A DNA stretch of 32,064 nt from Actinomycetes bacterium (GTDB taxonomy: Bacteria > Actinomycetota > Actinomycetes > Nanopelagicales > Nanopelagicaceae): positions 1 through 32,064 of the forward strand of contig BJFT01000011.1 of the NCBI GenBank assembly GCA_014190015.1. Reading direction: 5' to 3'. Below the pieces are notes generated by a model that did no database searches, had not been told where the DNA came from, and worked only from the letters and a program-made list of their open reading frames with translations. This document shows positions 15,670 to 24,615 of the stretch, piece after piece; positions within the stretch are counted from its first letter, which is position 1, and each line of letters opens with the position of its first letter. The position numbers and the translations under genes were made by a program.

Positions 15670-16359
15670 GTGGTTAAAGAGCAATACTCATTCCTAAAAA
15701 CACTCTCGGCTCTTGCCTTAGTTCTGCTGTGTCTTTGGGCCGCACAATGGCAATACGAACGCGGCGTGGATAGACATGCTAGAAACACTCTGATTGCTGA
15801 TCAATCTGAATTACCACCAATTCAATTAAGCGAACTCACAGGCGATATAGCCTCATACGAATGGCGCAAGATTTCCATTGAAGGTACTTTCGATGACAGT
15901 AATCAAATTTTGCTTCGTAATCGTTATCACGATGGAATGTATGGCTTTGAACAATTAACTCTCTTCCTCTTCGAAAATCGAAAAATCTGGGTGGATAGAG
16001 GATGGGTCAAGGCGGGTTCTGATGCGACAGTGCCTCCGCAACTGCAACCCACGAATGAACAAAGAATTTCTATAAATGGTCGATTACGTCTAGATTCTTC
16101 TTTGCCGCAAGGAAAATTTTTCGCTGTTTCAAATGATTCACAACGTAATCTAGTTTCACAACTAAATGCCAGAAAAGGAGTGCAAACAGAAGATTTCTAC
16201 ATTGATTTAATCTCTGCGTCGGACTCTTCTATGAATCCTGATGTACCAGTGGAGTTGCCAGAGTTAAGCGATGGACCGCATATGGCGTACGCATTGCAAT
16301 GGATATTTTTTGCAGGTTTAGTTATTTACGGTAGACGTCTCATTCGCAAAACCGCCTAA
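15670..16359 (+). CDS. SURF1 family cytochrome oxidase biogenesis protein
   Basis: Membrane protein that helps deliver haem a into cytochrome c oxidase subunit I. It is 229 aa, starting at GTG (MVKEQYSF). The family architecture is a first transmembrane helix at about residues 9-26 ending in WAAQWQYERG (the conserved G/A-x-WQ block), a large outer-face loop with IWVDRGWV (about 109-116), and a second helix after the signature DGPHMAYALQW (about 201-211). It pairs functionally with the haem A synthase ctaA at 24616. Its last 42 bases overlap, tail to tail, the end of the ABC exporter gene on the other strand. Confidence 0.93.
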   Translation: MVKEQYSFLKTLSALALVLLCLWAAQWQYERGVDRHARNTLIADQSELPPIQLSELTGDIASYEWRKISIEGTFDDSNQILLRNRYHDGMYGFEQLTLFLFENRKIWVDRGWVKAGSDATVPPQLQPTNEQRISINGRLRLDSSLPQGKFFAVSNDSQRNLVSQLNARKGVQTEDFYIDLISASDSSMNPDVPVELPELSDGPHMAYALQWIFFAGLVIYGRRLIRKTA

Positions 16360-18210
16360 GTCTTGGCGGGCATAGAGTTCGGAATATAACCCGCTTGCAT
16401 TTACAAGTTCCTCATGTGTGCCCCGTTGAACAATTACACCGTGTTCTAAAACAATTATCTGATCAGCATCTTTTACTGTACTGAGTCGATGAGCAATAAC
16501 AATGCTGGTTCTCCCAGTAAGAGCTGTTTTTAACGCTTGCTGAACCAGCGCTTCATTTTCAGAATCTAAGTGTGCTGTTGCCTCGTCGAGAATCACAACG
16601 GATGGAGATTTAAGAAGCAAGCGCGCAATTGCCAATCTTTGCTTCTCTCCCCCGGATAATCTGTGACCTCGTTCGCCAACCAATGTATTGAACTTATTCG
16701 GAAGAGAATCAACTAAATCCCAGATTTGTGCCGCACGACAAGCTTCCTGCATCTCTTTCTCAGTTGCATCATGCTTTGCATATCGAAGATTATCGGCAAT
16801 GCTTTCATGAAACAGATGAGCATCTTGAGTTACAACACCAATATTTGAACGCAACGAATCTAGGGTTAAATCTCTAATATCAATACCATCAACTTCAATG
16901 CTTCCGCTAGTTACGTCATAAAGTCTAGGAACGAGAGCGCTTATTGTTGTTTTACCAGCACCAGATGGTCCGACAATTGCTGTGAGGGTTCCTGATGCAA
17001 CACTGAAAGAGACTCCTTTTAGAATCTCTCCACTTTCAATCTGCTCTTCTTTCGCGGCAGATTCGAGTGATGCCAGTGATATTTCCTCTGGTTTTGGATA
17101 AGAGAAATGCACATTTTTGAACTCTACGGATGGAATCTTTTTCGCCAGTACTTTTGCATTGGCCTTATCAGTAACCATTGGTTGCAGATCTAGTACTTCA
17201 AATACCCTTTCAAAAGAGACTAATGCTGTCATAACATCAATTCGAACATTAGAGAGTGCAGTAAGTGGTCCGTACAAGCGGGCTAAAAGCGCAGTTATTG
17301 CTAAGAGTGTTCCAACAGTGACGGCGCCGCTCAATGCCAAATGGCCTCCGATGCCATAAGCGAAAGCTGTGGCTACTGCTGCAACGCTAGTTAAAGCAAT
17401 GAAGAAAATTCGATTGAGCATCGCCATGGATATCCCAATATCAGCCACACGTCTTGCTCTTGAACGAAAAGATTCATTTTCCTGTCCTGGTTCACCATAG
17501 AGAGCAACCAACATGGCACCTGAAACATTGAAACGTTCGGTCATTCTTGATGACATCGCTGCATTGAGATCAAAAGAGTCTCTAGTTAAAGCTTGCAGCT
17601 TTCGACCCACCCATTTAGTAGGGATCAAGAAAACTGGTAACAATACGAGAGATACCAGTGTGATTTGCCATGAAAGAAAGAGCATGGTTGTTGTAACCAA
17701 AATCAAAGTGATGACATTGCTCAAAACCCCTGATAGGGACGATGTAAATGCTTGTTGCGCACCAATTACGTCTGAATTAATTCGTGAGATTAAGGCACCT
17801 GTTTGAGTGCGAGTGAAGAATGCTATGGATTGCTTTTGAACATGTGAAAAAACTTGAGATCGCAAGTCATAGATCAATCCTTCGCCTATCCGCGCAGAAA
17901 ACCATCGGCCAACGATGCTCATCACAGCGTCAGCAATCGCAAGTAAACCGACAATGAATGCTAGTTCAGTAATCAACGGACCGTTTTTAGGAATTACGCC
18001 ATCATCAATTAACTTACGCAGAATTAGAGGCGTGGCTACTACCAAGAATGCATCAATAACAACGGTGAAGAGAAATACAGAGAGATATTTTCGATAAGGT
18101 CTAGCGAAATCAAAAATTCTTTTGACTGTACCTGCCTTGAGCTTTTGTTCCTTAACCGAAGGATCTGCAGTCATTGACCGGTGGGTCATCCAAACTGCTT
18201 GCATAGACAT
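16318..18210 (-). CDS. ABC exporter, fused permease and ATPase (type IV / MsbA-like)
   Basis: A half-transporter that should act as a homodimer in the inner membrane; the substrate is unknown. It is 630 aa: a six-helix transmembrane domain (about residues 40-335), then an ATPase domain with Walker A GPSGAGKT (414-421), Q-loop at Q462, signature LSGGEKQR (518-525), Walker B VVILDEA (538-544) and H-loop H574. The acidic insert at 375-395 (PEEISLAS to EQIESGE) before the ATPase core is slightly unusual. It begins 2 nt after the DUF59 gene of the SUF operon, so it appears cotranscribed with Fe-S assembly genes. Family resemblance is to multidrug/lipid exporters; Atm1-like function is possible but not shown. 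Confidence 0.93.
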   Translation of the reverse strand: MSMQAVWMTHRSMTADPSVKEQKLKAGTVKRIFDFARPYRKYLSVFLFTVVIDAFLVVATPLILRKLIDDGVIPKNGPLITELAFIVGLLAIADAVMSIVGRWFSARIGEGLIYDLRSQVFSHVQKQSIAFFTRTQTGALISRINSDVIGAQQAFTSSLSGVLSNVITLILVTTTMLFLSWQITLVSLVLLPVFLIPTKWVGRKLQALTRDSFDLNAAMSSRMTERFNVSGAMLVALYGEPGQENESFRSRARRVADIGISMAMLNRIFFIALTSVAAVATAFAYGIGGHLALSGAVTVGTLLAITALLARLYGPLTALSNVRIDVMTALVSFERVFEVLDLQPMVTDKANAKVLAKKIPSVEFKNVHFSYPKPEEISLASLESAAKEEQIESGEILKGVSFSVASGTLTAIVGPSGAGKTTISALVPRLYDVTSGSIEVDGIDIRDLTLDSLRSNIGVVTQDAHLFHESIADNLRYAKHDATEKEMQEACRAAQIWDLVDSLPNKFNTLVGERGHRLSGGEKQRLAIARLLLKSPSVVILDEATAHLDSENEALVQQALKTALTGRTSIVIAHRLSTVKDADQIIVLEHGVIVQRGTHEELVNASGLYSELYARQDLGGFANETSTVNN

Positions 18211-18212
18211 TG

Positions 18213-18524
18213 TTAAACCGTGAATCCCAACGCTCGTAGTTGTTCTCGGCCATCATCAGAAATTTTGTCTGGTCCCCAAGGTGGCATCCATACCCAATTA
18301 ATTTTTACATCAGTTGTCATCCCGGCCAATGCCTGACGAGTTTGATCTTCAATGACGTCTTGCAATGGGCATGCCGCAGATGTAAGAGTCATGTTAAGAA
18401 CTGCAATATTGGATTCATCAACCATTACGTCATAAATCAAACCTAAATCAACGACATTGATTCCTAATTCGGGGTCGACTACATCCTTCATAGCCTCTGT
18501 TACATCATCAACGCTGGTTGTCAT
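18213..18524 (-). CDS. DUF59/MIP18-family Fe-S assembly factor (SufT-like)
   Basis: Small (103 aa) protein of the MIP18/PaaD group that takes part in maturation of Fe-S proteins. DPELGINVVDLGLIYDV (17-33) is the conserved N-terminal block. The reactive cysteine is C52 in TLTSAACPL, followed by the C-terminal WMPPWGPDKIS segment. It is located 27 bp after sufU, the standard last position of actinobacterial suf operons. It lacks the long N-terminal extension of SufT proper, so the family name is safer than a gene symbol. Confidence 0.9.
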   Translation of the reverse strand: MTTSVDDVTEAMKDVVDPELGINVVDLGLIYDVMVDESNIAVLNMTLTSAACPLQDVIEDQTRQALAGMTTDVKINWVWMPPWGPDKISDDGREQLRALGFTV

Positions 18525-18551
18525 AGTGCGCCCTTCTATCTTTGGCTTAGT

Positions 18552-18992
18552 TTAGTTCTTTTTCTGAGCTTGTACTGACGCATCTTTAAATGCCATCCAA
18601 CCCAACAAGGCACATTTAATGCGCGCTGGATATTGAGAAACTCCTGCAAAAGCCACAGCATCTTCGAGTACAGATTCATCTGGCGATCCGCTTCCCTTGC
18701 TCTGCATCAAAGCGACGAATTCATCGAGAATGGTCTGCGCCTCTGAGAGCTCTTTATTCATCATCAACGAACTCATGATTGAAACGCTGGCTTGAGAGAT
18801 AGAACAGCCAACTCCATCCCATGAAATTGCTGAAACCTTCTGTCCCTGCAAAGTTAAATTGAGAGTAATTTCATCGCCACAACTTGGATTGATGTGATGA
18901 ACCTGGGCATCATAGGAAGTAGCAAGCCCTTTATTCTCGGGGTGCTTGTAATGATCAAGAATAACTTCTTGATACAAATTATCTAACTGCAT
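18552..18992 (-). CDS. sufU: Fe-S cluster assembly protein SufU
   Basis: Accepts sulfur from the cysteine desulfurase SufS and passes it to the SufBCD scaffold; a zinc-bound SufU is the partner in Gram-positive bacteria. It is 146 aa. Three conserved cysteines are visible, C38 (NPSCGDE), C63 (GVGCSIS) and C127 (RIKCALLGW), with D40 completing the usual Zn ligand set. The insertion between the second and third cysteines is typical of SufU rather than IscU. The ATG shares its A with the sufS TAA (TAATG). Confidence 0.96.
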   Translation of the reverse strand: MQLDNLYQEVILDHYKHPENKGLATSYDAQVHHINPSCGDEITLNLTLQGQKVSAISWDGVGCSISQASVSIMSSLMMNKELSEAQTILDEFVALMQSKGSGSPDESVLEDAVAFAGVSQYPARIKCALLGWMAFKDASVQAQKKN

Positions 18993-20239
18993 TACTGACC
19001 AAAATATTTCTTCGCATCTTTGATAGCTGCGATGAGTGCGTCAATATCCGAGTTATCGTTATACACATACAGGGAAGCTCTAGTAGTTGCGGGCACCCCT
19101 AAAGCACGAGTAAGCGGCCATGCGCAGTGATGTCCCGTGCGGACAGCGATGCCCGCACTGTCTAAGTACTGACCAAGATCATGGGGATGGATTGCCTCAA
19201 GAGTGAATGAAACTGTTCCTCCGCGAAGTGAAACATCTGTCGGTCCAACAACTGCAATGCCAGGAATCTGATTCAATTCATTTAACAAATATCTCGTCAG
19301 CGCTTTTTCATGTTCGTGAACTTTTTCAAGACCAATACTTTGTAAGTACTTGATTCCCGCGGCTAAGCCCACAACTTGAGCCATATTAGGAACACCAGCT
19401 TCAAATTTGCGAGGTGCTTCAGCCCATGTTGCATCAGTCATTGTCACATTTTCAATCATAGATCCGCCAAATAAGAATGGTGGAAGATTATTGAGTAATT
19501 CGTAACGCCCCCATAAAACTCCAACTCCTGTTGGACCTAATATTTTATGACCAGAAAAAGCTAAGAAGTCTGCACCTAGATTGGTCACATCAACAGGGAT
19601 ATGTGGAACAGATTGGCATGCATCAACAATCACGATGGCCCCAACTTTATGAGCTTTTTCAATGATGTGATCTAAGTTATTTATCGTTCCAAGAACATTA
19701 GATTGTTGAGTAATTGCAACAATTTTGGTCTTAGAAGTAATCAATGAATCAATATTCGATTCATCCAAACGTCCATCAGAAGTAACGCCAAACCATTTAA
19801 GTTCAGCACCGCTTCTCTTTGCGAGTTGTTGCCAAGGTATTAAATTTGCGTGATGCTCCATTTCAGAAACAACGATGGAGTGCTCAGAACCAATGGCAAA
19901 CTGGCTACCAGGTTCGGCGTTACTAAAGGCATAGGCCAAAAGATTCAGTGACTCCGTAGCGCTCTTTGTAAATACAATTTCTTCTGTCTTGGCACCGAGG
20001 AATGATGCAACTGTTTCTCTTGATGCTTCAAACATCTCTGTTGCTTCTTCGGCAAGTTGATGTGCACCTCTGTGCGCGGCAGCATTGTGCTTTGCATAGA
20101 AATCAACTTCTGCGTCTATAACTACTTGTGGTTTTTGGCTAGTTGCTCCGCTATCTAAATAAACAAGTTTTTTGCCGTCGCGAATAGTGCGCGTAAAGAT
20201 TGGAAAATCTTTGCGTATTCGTGCGACATCGAGTGACAT
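18992..20239 (-). CDS. sufS: cysteine desulfurase SufS
   Basis: PLP enzyme that extracts sulfur from cysteine as a persulfide. It is 415 aa, a group II desulfurase. The PLP lysine is K232 in FSGHKILGPTGVG, and the persulfide-carrying cysteine is C372 in RTGHHCAWPL (usually RTGHHCAQP). The N-terminal RGAHQLAEEATEMFE block (57-71) is also typical. It lies 8 nt after sufC and overlaps sufU by 1 nt. A Shine-Dalgarno-like AAGGAG is absent; AGGAG lies close to the ATG in the gap. Confidence 0.97.
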   Translation of the reverse strand: MSLDVARIRKDFPIFTRTIRDGKKLVYLDSGATSQKPQVVIDAEVDFYAKHNAAAHRGAHQLAEEATEMFEASRETVASFLGAKTEEIVFTKSATESLNLLAYAFSNAEPGSQFAIGSEHSIVVSEMEHHANLIPWQQLAKRSGAELKWFGVTSDGRLDESNIDSLITSKTKIVAITQQSNVLGTINNLDHIIEKAHKVGAIVIVDACQSVPHIPVDVTNLGADFLAFSGHKILGPTGVGVLWGRYELLNNLPPFLFGGSMIENVTMTDATWAEAPRKFEAGVPNMAQVVGLAAGIKYLQSIGLEKVHEHEKALTRYLLNELNQIPGIAVVGPTDVSLRGGTVSFTLEAIHPHDLGQYLDSAGIAVRTGHHCAWPLTRALGVPATTRASLYVYNDNSDIDALIAAIKDAKKYFGQ

Positions 20240-20247
20240 AAGGAGAT

Positions 20248-21000
20248 TTAGCTACCGACGTATTCGGCATACCCCTGAGCTTCGAGTTTGTCCGCCAATT
20301 CGGGTCCGCCTTCTTCGACTACCTTGCCATTAGCAAACACGTGAACGAAATCAGGTTTGATGTAACGAAGAATTCTTGTGTAGTGAGTGATTAAAAGTAC
20401 TCCTAGATTATTTGCATCCTTGGCACGATTGACTCCTTGAGAAACAATTTTCAAAGCGTCAACATCTAATCCAGAATCTGTTTCATCAAGAATGGCAATT
20501 TTTGGCTTTAGTAATTCAAGTTGCATAATCTCATGACGCTTTTTTTCTCCGCCTGAGAATCCCTCATTTACGTTTCTTTGAGCAAAACTTGGATCGATTG
20601 AGAGTGCGTCCATGGCTTCTTTAACTTCCGAAACCCACGTACGAAGTTTTGGAGCTTCACCACGCAATGCAGTTGCTGCGGTGCGAAGGAAGTTTGATAC
20701 TGAAACTCCTGGCACTTCAACTGGATATTGCATCGCTAGGAATAATCCAGCTTTGGCTCGTTCGTCAACGCTCATATCAAGAACATCTGCTCCATCTAGC
20801 GTTACAGATCCACCGGTGATTGTGTATTTCGGATGCCCAGCGATTGAATACGCAAGAGTCGATTTACCTGAACCGTTGGGTCCCATGATTGCGTGTGTTT
20901 CACCGGACTTGATAGTGAGATCAACGCCTTTAAGAATCTCTACTGCACCGTTTTCTGTGTCTACCGAAACTTGAAGGTTACGAATCTCTAGTGTGCTCAT
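20248..21000 (-). CDS. sufC: Fe-S cluster assembly ATPase SufC
   Basis: ABC-type ATPase that powers the SufB-SufC-SufD scaffold in the cytoplasm; it has no membrane domain. It is 250 aa. Walker A is GPNGSGKST (40-48), the signature is FSGGEKKR (148-155), and Walker B is IAILDETDSGLD (168-179), including the SufC-typical ETDSGLD. It lies 39 bp after the Rieske gene and 8 bp before sufS. Confidence 0.97.
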   Translation of the reverse strand: MSTLEIRNLQVSVDTENGAVEILKGVDLTIKSGETHAIMGPNGSGKSTLAYSIAGHPKYTITGGSVTLDGADVLDMSVDERAKAGLFLAMQYPVEVPGVSVSNFLRTAATALRGEAPKLRTWVSEVKEAMDALSIDPSFAQRNVNEGFSGGEKKRHEIMQLELLKPKIAILDETDSGLDVDALKIVSQGVNRAKDANNLGVLLITHYTRILRYIKPDFVHVFANGKVVEEGGPELADKLEAQGYAEYVGS

Positions 21001-21039
21001 TTTTACCTGTTATCTCTCGTCTGTGGGTTGGTCTAATAC

Positions 21040-21339
21040 TTAATTAACTTGAACTTCTACAACATCATCAACAATATTTACTTGGTACGTCTTAGCAGGG
21101 ATGTTGGCTGGCAGTGTGAGCGCTTCGCCTGTGCGTAAATCAAATTCCGCACCATGTAACCAGCATTCGATTTTGAAATCAGTCACGTCACCTTCAGATA
21201 AAGAAGCATCCGAATGTGTACATACATCGCCAATTGCAAAGACTTCATCGCCAATACGTGTCACACAGATGTCTTCACCCCTAACGTTAATTTTCACTGG
21301 CTTACGATCCTGCAGCGCTGAGAATTTCAAAGAATTCAT
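21040..21339 (-). CDS. Rieske-type [2Fe-2S] ferredoxin of the suf operon
   Basis: A small soluble electron carrier, 99 aa. The two Rieske motifs are CTHSD (C40, H42) and CWLHG (C59, H62), giving the Cys2-His2 ligand set for a [2Fe-2S] cluster. This is the non-haem dioxygenase ferredoxin type, without a membrane anchor. It sits 1 nt after sufD and before sufC, the position seen in many actinobacterial suf operons. Its partner is unknown; supplying electrons for cluster assembly is a reasonable inference. Confidence 0.93.
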   Translation of the reverse strand: MNSLKFSALQDRKPVKINVRGEDICVTRIGDEVFAIGDVCTHSDASLSEGDVTDFKIECWLHGAEFDLRTGEALTLPANIPAKTYQVNIVDDVVEVQVN

Positions 21340-21340
21340 A

Positions 21341-22432
21341 TCACGCGCCTACCTTAACTAATTCGGTGTCGATACGCTCCATGAGGCGCACTTGAACATC
21401 GGTGTCAGGAATTTCACTGATTATCTCGCTAAAGAATCCACGAACTACCAAACGGCGAGCATCTTCAATTGATATTCCTCGCGACATTAAGTAAAAGAGT
21501 TGTTCATCATCGAAGCGACCCGTTGTACTTGCGTGGCCCGCTCCCACGATTTCGCCAGTTTCAATTTCAAGATTTGGCACAGAATCCGCGCGGGCACCAT
21601 CTGTTAGCAACAAGTTTCGATTGAGTTCGTATGTATCTGTCCCTTCGGCATTTGCACGAATGAAAACATCACCAATCCAAACTGTATGAGCTTTGTCCCC
21701 CGATAGTGCACCCTTGTAATTCACACGAGATTTAGCCTGTGGAACACAATGGTCGACGAAGATGCGATGTTCAAAGAATTGTCCAGTAGTTGCGAAATAA
21801 ACACCTAATAATTGGGCATCTGCTCCTGGACCTGTGAATTCAACAGTTGGCAGCAATCGCACAACTGAACCACCGATAGTGACTGTAATTGATTTGAAGA
21901 TTGCATCCTTATCAACGATTGCGTGGTGCTTAGCAACGTGAACTGTCTGCGAATCCCATTCCTGCAAGGTTACGAAGGTAAGCGATGCTCCAGATTCAAC
22001 TTTGAATTCGATGTCTTCTGCAAGCAGCGTATCCCCTGTATTTGAGGCAATTATTGTTGCACGAGCATTCGAACCAACATGAATCAAAACTCGTGAATAT
22101 TCCGCAGACGACAAATCAAAAGATTCTCTATTCAGATGAATCGGTTCACTGAGTTCTGAATTCGCTGCAATTTTTAGAACCGCTACATCTGAAGAAAACT
22201 CACGAACACGATTCATGATCGCATCATCAGTTGTACCCAGAGATGGAAGTAATTCTCGTGAGACTCTCTCGAAAGTTACACCAGGAACGGATGCTGATTT
22301 AAGTGAAAGTGAGCGATGTGTTGCGATAGCTGCAGACCCATCGTGTAATCCCTTTAAGCGGTTAAGAGGTGTGAATCGCCACGCCTCTTCCCTACCGTGA
22401 GGAACTAAAATATTTGATGTGAGGACACTCAT
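21341..22432 (-). CDS. sufD: Fe-S cluster assembly scaffold protein SufD
   Basis: Forms the SufBC2D scaffold together with SufB. It is 363 aa, a beta-helix core protein. The C-terminal block GHAS (299-302) and [13 protein letters not shown] (308-320) is shared with SufB ([12 protein letters not shown]) and shows the common ancestry. The upstream region lacks the long insert of SufB. The ATG shares its A with the sufB TAA. Confidence 0.96.
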   Translation of the reverse strand: MSVLTSNILVPHGREEAWRFTPLNRLKGLHDGSAAIATHRSLSLKSASVPGVTFERVSRELLPSLGTTDDAIMNRVREFSSDVAVLKIAANSELSEPIHLNRESFDLSSAEYSRVLIHVGSNARATIIASNTGDTLLAEDIEFKVESGASLTFVTLQEWDSQTVHVAKHHAIVDKDAIFKSITVTIGGSVVRLLPTVEFTGPGADAQLLGVYFATTGQFFEHRIFVDHCVPQAKSRVNYKGALSGDKAHTVWIGDVFIRANAEGTDTYELNRNLLLTDGARADSVPNLEIETGEIVGAGHASTTGRFDDEQLFYLMSRGISIEDARRLVVRGFFSEIISEIPDTDVQVRLMERIDTELVKVGA

Positions 22433-23841
22433 TAACCAACTGCGCCTTCCATTTGAAGTTCAATCAAACGGTTTAGTTCGAGGGCATACTCCATAGGAAG
22501 TTCTCGTGCAATTGGTTCGATGAATCCACGAACAATCATTGCCATTGCTTCATCTTCAGTTAATCCGCGCGACATCAAGTAAAACAATTGATCATCGCTG
22601 ACCTTGGAAACTGTCGCTTCGTGACCCATTGATACATCATCTTCACGCACATCAACATATGGATATGTATCTGAACGAGAGATCGTGTCGACCAAAAGTG
22701 CATCGCACTTCACCGTGCTCTTTGAATGATGAGCGCCTTCTTGAATTTGAACTAACCCACGGTAGGAAGTACGACCTCCACCACGAGCAACTGATTTAGA
22801 AATCACTGTCGAAGATGTGTAAGGAGCTGCGTGAACCATCTTTGCGCCGGAATCTTGGTGTTGTCCTTCGCCTGCAAATGCAAGAGAGAGTGTTTCACCC
22901 TTGGCGTGTGGTCCCATCAAGAAAATTGCTGGGTACTTCATAGTGACTTTTGAACCAATGTTTCCATCGACCCATTCCATGGTCGCGCCTTCAGCGCAGG
23001 TAGCACGCTTGGTAACCAAGTTGTAAACATTGTTAGACCAGTTTTGAATCGTTGTATAACGCACGCGTGCGCCTTTTTTAACGATGATTTCAACGACAGC
23101 AGAGTGCAGAGAATCTGATTTGTAGATCGGAGCAGTACATCCTTCTACGTAGTGAATGTATGAATCCTCATCAGCGATGATCAGTGTACGTTCGAACTGT
23201 CCCATATTTTCAGTATTGATTCGGAAATATGCTTGTAAAGGAATGTCTACGTGCACACCCTTTGGAACGTAAATAAATGAACCACCAGACCACACCGAAG
23301 TATTAAGTGCAGCAAATTTATTGTCACCAACCGGAATTACTGTTCCAAAGTACTCTTTGAATAATTCAGGATGCTCGCGAAGACCAGAGTCGGTATCTAA
23401 AAAGATTACGCCTTGTGCTTCTAGATCTTCACGGATTGAGTGATAAACAACTTCAGATTCGTACTGGGCAGCGACACCTGAAACTAAGCGTTGCTTTTCA
23501 GCTTCTGGAATACCTAAACGATCGTACGTATTCTTAATGTCATCAGGTAGGTCTTCCCATGTTTGTGCTTGCTTCTCAGTGGAGCGAACAAAATACTTGA
23601 TTGTGTCGAAGAAAATTCCTGACAAATCTGAGCCCCATGTAGGCATAGGCTTTTTCTCAAATAGAGACAACCCCTTAAGACGCAAGTCGAGCATCCATTG
23701 CGGTTCGGATTTCTTTGCCGAAATGTCGCGAACAACGTCTTCATTAATTCCGCGCTTAGCATTGTCGCTGGATTCGTTCTTGTCTGACCAACCGTATTCG
23801 TAATTGCCAATGCCTTCTAGTTCTGGATGCGCGATTGTCAT
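22432..23841 (-). CDS. sufB: Fe-S cluster assembly scaffold protein SufB
   Basis: Main scaffold on which nascent clusters are built. It is 469 aa, normal for SufB. Recognisable blocks are [20 protein letters not shown] (186-205), EGCTAPIY (233-240), KCDALLVD with C379 (378-385), and [22 protein letters not shown] (405-426). There is no intein; the reading frame is continuous through the usual insertion sites, unlike some mycobacteria. It starts in an ATGA overlap with sufR, so it is cotranscribed with its regulator. Confidence 0.97.
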   Translation of the reverse strand: MTIAHPELEGIGNYEYGWSDKNESSDNAKRGINEDVVRDISAKKSEPQWMLDLRLKGLSLFEKKPMPTWGSDLSGIFFDTIKYFVRSTEKQAQTWEDLPDDIKNTYDRLGIPEAEKQRLVSGVAAQYESEVVYHSIREDLEAQGVIFLDTDSGLREHPELFKEYFGTVIPVGDNKFAALNTSVWSGGSFIYVPKGVHVDIPLQAYFRINTENMGQFERTLIIADEDSYIHYVEGCTAPIYKSDSLHSAVVEIIVKKGARVRYTTIQNWSNNVYNLVTKRATCAEGATMEWVDGNIGSKVTMKYPAIFLMGPHAKGETLSLAFAGEGQHQDSGAKMVHAAPYTSSTVISKSVARGGGRTSYRGLVQIQEGAHHSKSTVKCDALLVDTISRSDTYPYVDVREDDVSMGHEATVSKVSDDQLFYLMSRGLTEDEAMAMIVRGFIEPIARELPMEYALELNRLIELQMEGAVG

Positions 23842-24557
23842 GAGCGACCTCTCTTAGTTGATGTTGAACCTGCAGTTTTTGGAATAAAGGTTGTGCAAAC
23901 ACCATCGCCATGAGCGATTGTGGCTAAACGTTGTACGTGCGTACCTAGTAGTTCAGAGAATGCACGAGTTTCGGATTCGCACAGTTGAGGAAACTCTGCA
24001 GCTACGTGGGCTATCGGGCAGTGATGCTGACAGATTTCTTCACCATGTGACTTCACTGCGACACTTGCTGCATAACCCTGATCTGATAGAAAAGTAGCAA
24101 GAGCCTCACTCTTGTGGGATCTCTTTGTCATCGACACTGATGCCTTTTTAATAATGTCATCTGCTCTGGAATCTGCAAAAGCTTTGATGCTCTGTTCTCC
24201 GACTTGGGCAGACATAAACTTCAGTGCCGCTACTGCTAAATCATCGTAGGAATGCTCGAATTTTTCTCGCCCGTTATCTGTCATCACAAAAACTTTCGAT
24301 GGTCTTCCGCGACCACGAACAAGAGCAGAATGCGGCTCGCGCGCTTCTAAAACTCCATCAGCGACAAGTGCATCAAGATGGCGGCGAATACCAGCTGGCG
24401 TAAACCCTAATTTTTCTGAGAGCGCCGCAGCCGTGGATGGGCCATTTTCTAGGATCGAGCGCGCCACAGCGTCGCGAGTACGGATGTCTTCGCTGAGTGC
24501 TGGGGCGGTTGCTATTTTCACAACAGTATTGTGTCTTAAATCAATGATTCTTACCAC
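23838..24557 (-). CDS. sufR: Fe-S sensing transcriptional regulator SufR
   Basis: Winged-helix repressor that senses Fe-S status and controls the suf operon. It is 239 aa from the GTG at 24557. The N-terminal HTH (about residues 30-75) contains [26 protein letters not shown]. Four C-terminal cysteines, C176, C180, C193 and C221 (CQHHCPIAH motif), fit the cluster ligands of actinobacterial SufR. The start is uncertain: a second in-frame GTG at 24521-24519 would remove 12 poorly conserved residues and place the dyad at 24519-24533 at the very start of the gene. It is divergent from ctaA. Confidence 0.93.
   Translation of the reverse strand: MVRIIDLRHNTVVKIATAPALSEDIRTRDAVARSILENGPSTAAALSEKLGFTPAGIRRHLDALVADGVLEAREPHSALVRGRGRPSKVFVMTDNGREKFEHSYDDLAVAALKFMSAQVGEQSIKAFADSRADDIIKKASVSMTKRSHKSEALATFLSDQGYAASVAVKSHGEEICQHHCPIAHVAAEFPQLCESETRAFSELLGTHVQRLATIAHGDGVCTTFIPKTAGSTSTKRGRS
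24519..24533. promoter_or_regulatory. candidate SufR operator
   Basis: CACAA-CAGTA-TTGTG is a perfect 5-bp dyad with a 5-nt centre at the extreme 5' end of sufR. SufR-family repressors bind short inverted repeats of this general kind (ACA/TGT arms) ahead of their own suf operon. A possible promoter lies just upstream on the minus strand: TTGACT at 24569-24574 and an AAGAAT-like -10 at 24547-24552, 16 nt apart. The dyad is seen; binding is inference. Confidence 0.5.
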
Positions 24558-24580
24558 TCGAGGCGCGCAGTCAAAATGGC

Positions 24581-24609
24581 CTCACCCGAATGCCAGGCCA
24601 ATCTAGGCT
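24581..24609 (+). promoter_or_regulatory. ctaA promoter, leaderless type
   Basis: -35-like CTCACC at 24581-24586, a 17-nt spacer, and -10 TAGGCT at 24604-24609, then six bases (ACGGCT) and the ctaA ATG at 24616. There is no Shine-Dalgarno. The -10 placement is identical to that before argC, fabG, DUF3099 and SURF1; the -35 is weak. Confidence 0.62.
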
Positions 24610-24615
24610 ACGGCT

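Noticed and set aside
15457-15684. 75-aa minus-strand open frame within the DUF3099 gene
   Set aside because: The plus-strand frame has a promoter, two clear membrane segments and family resemblance; this one does not.
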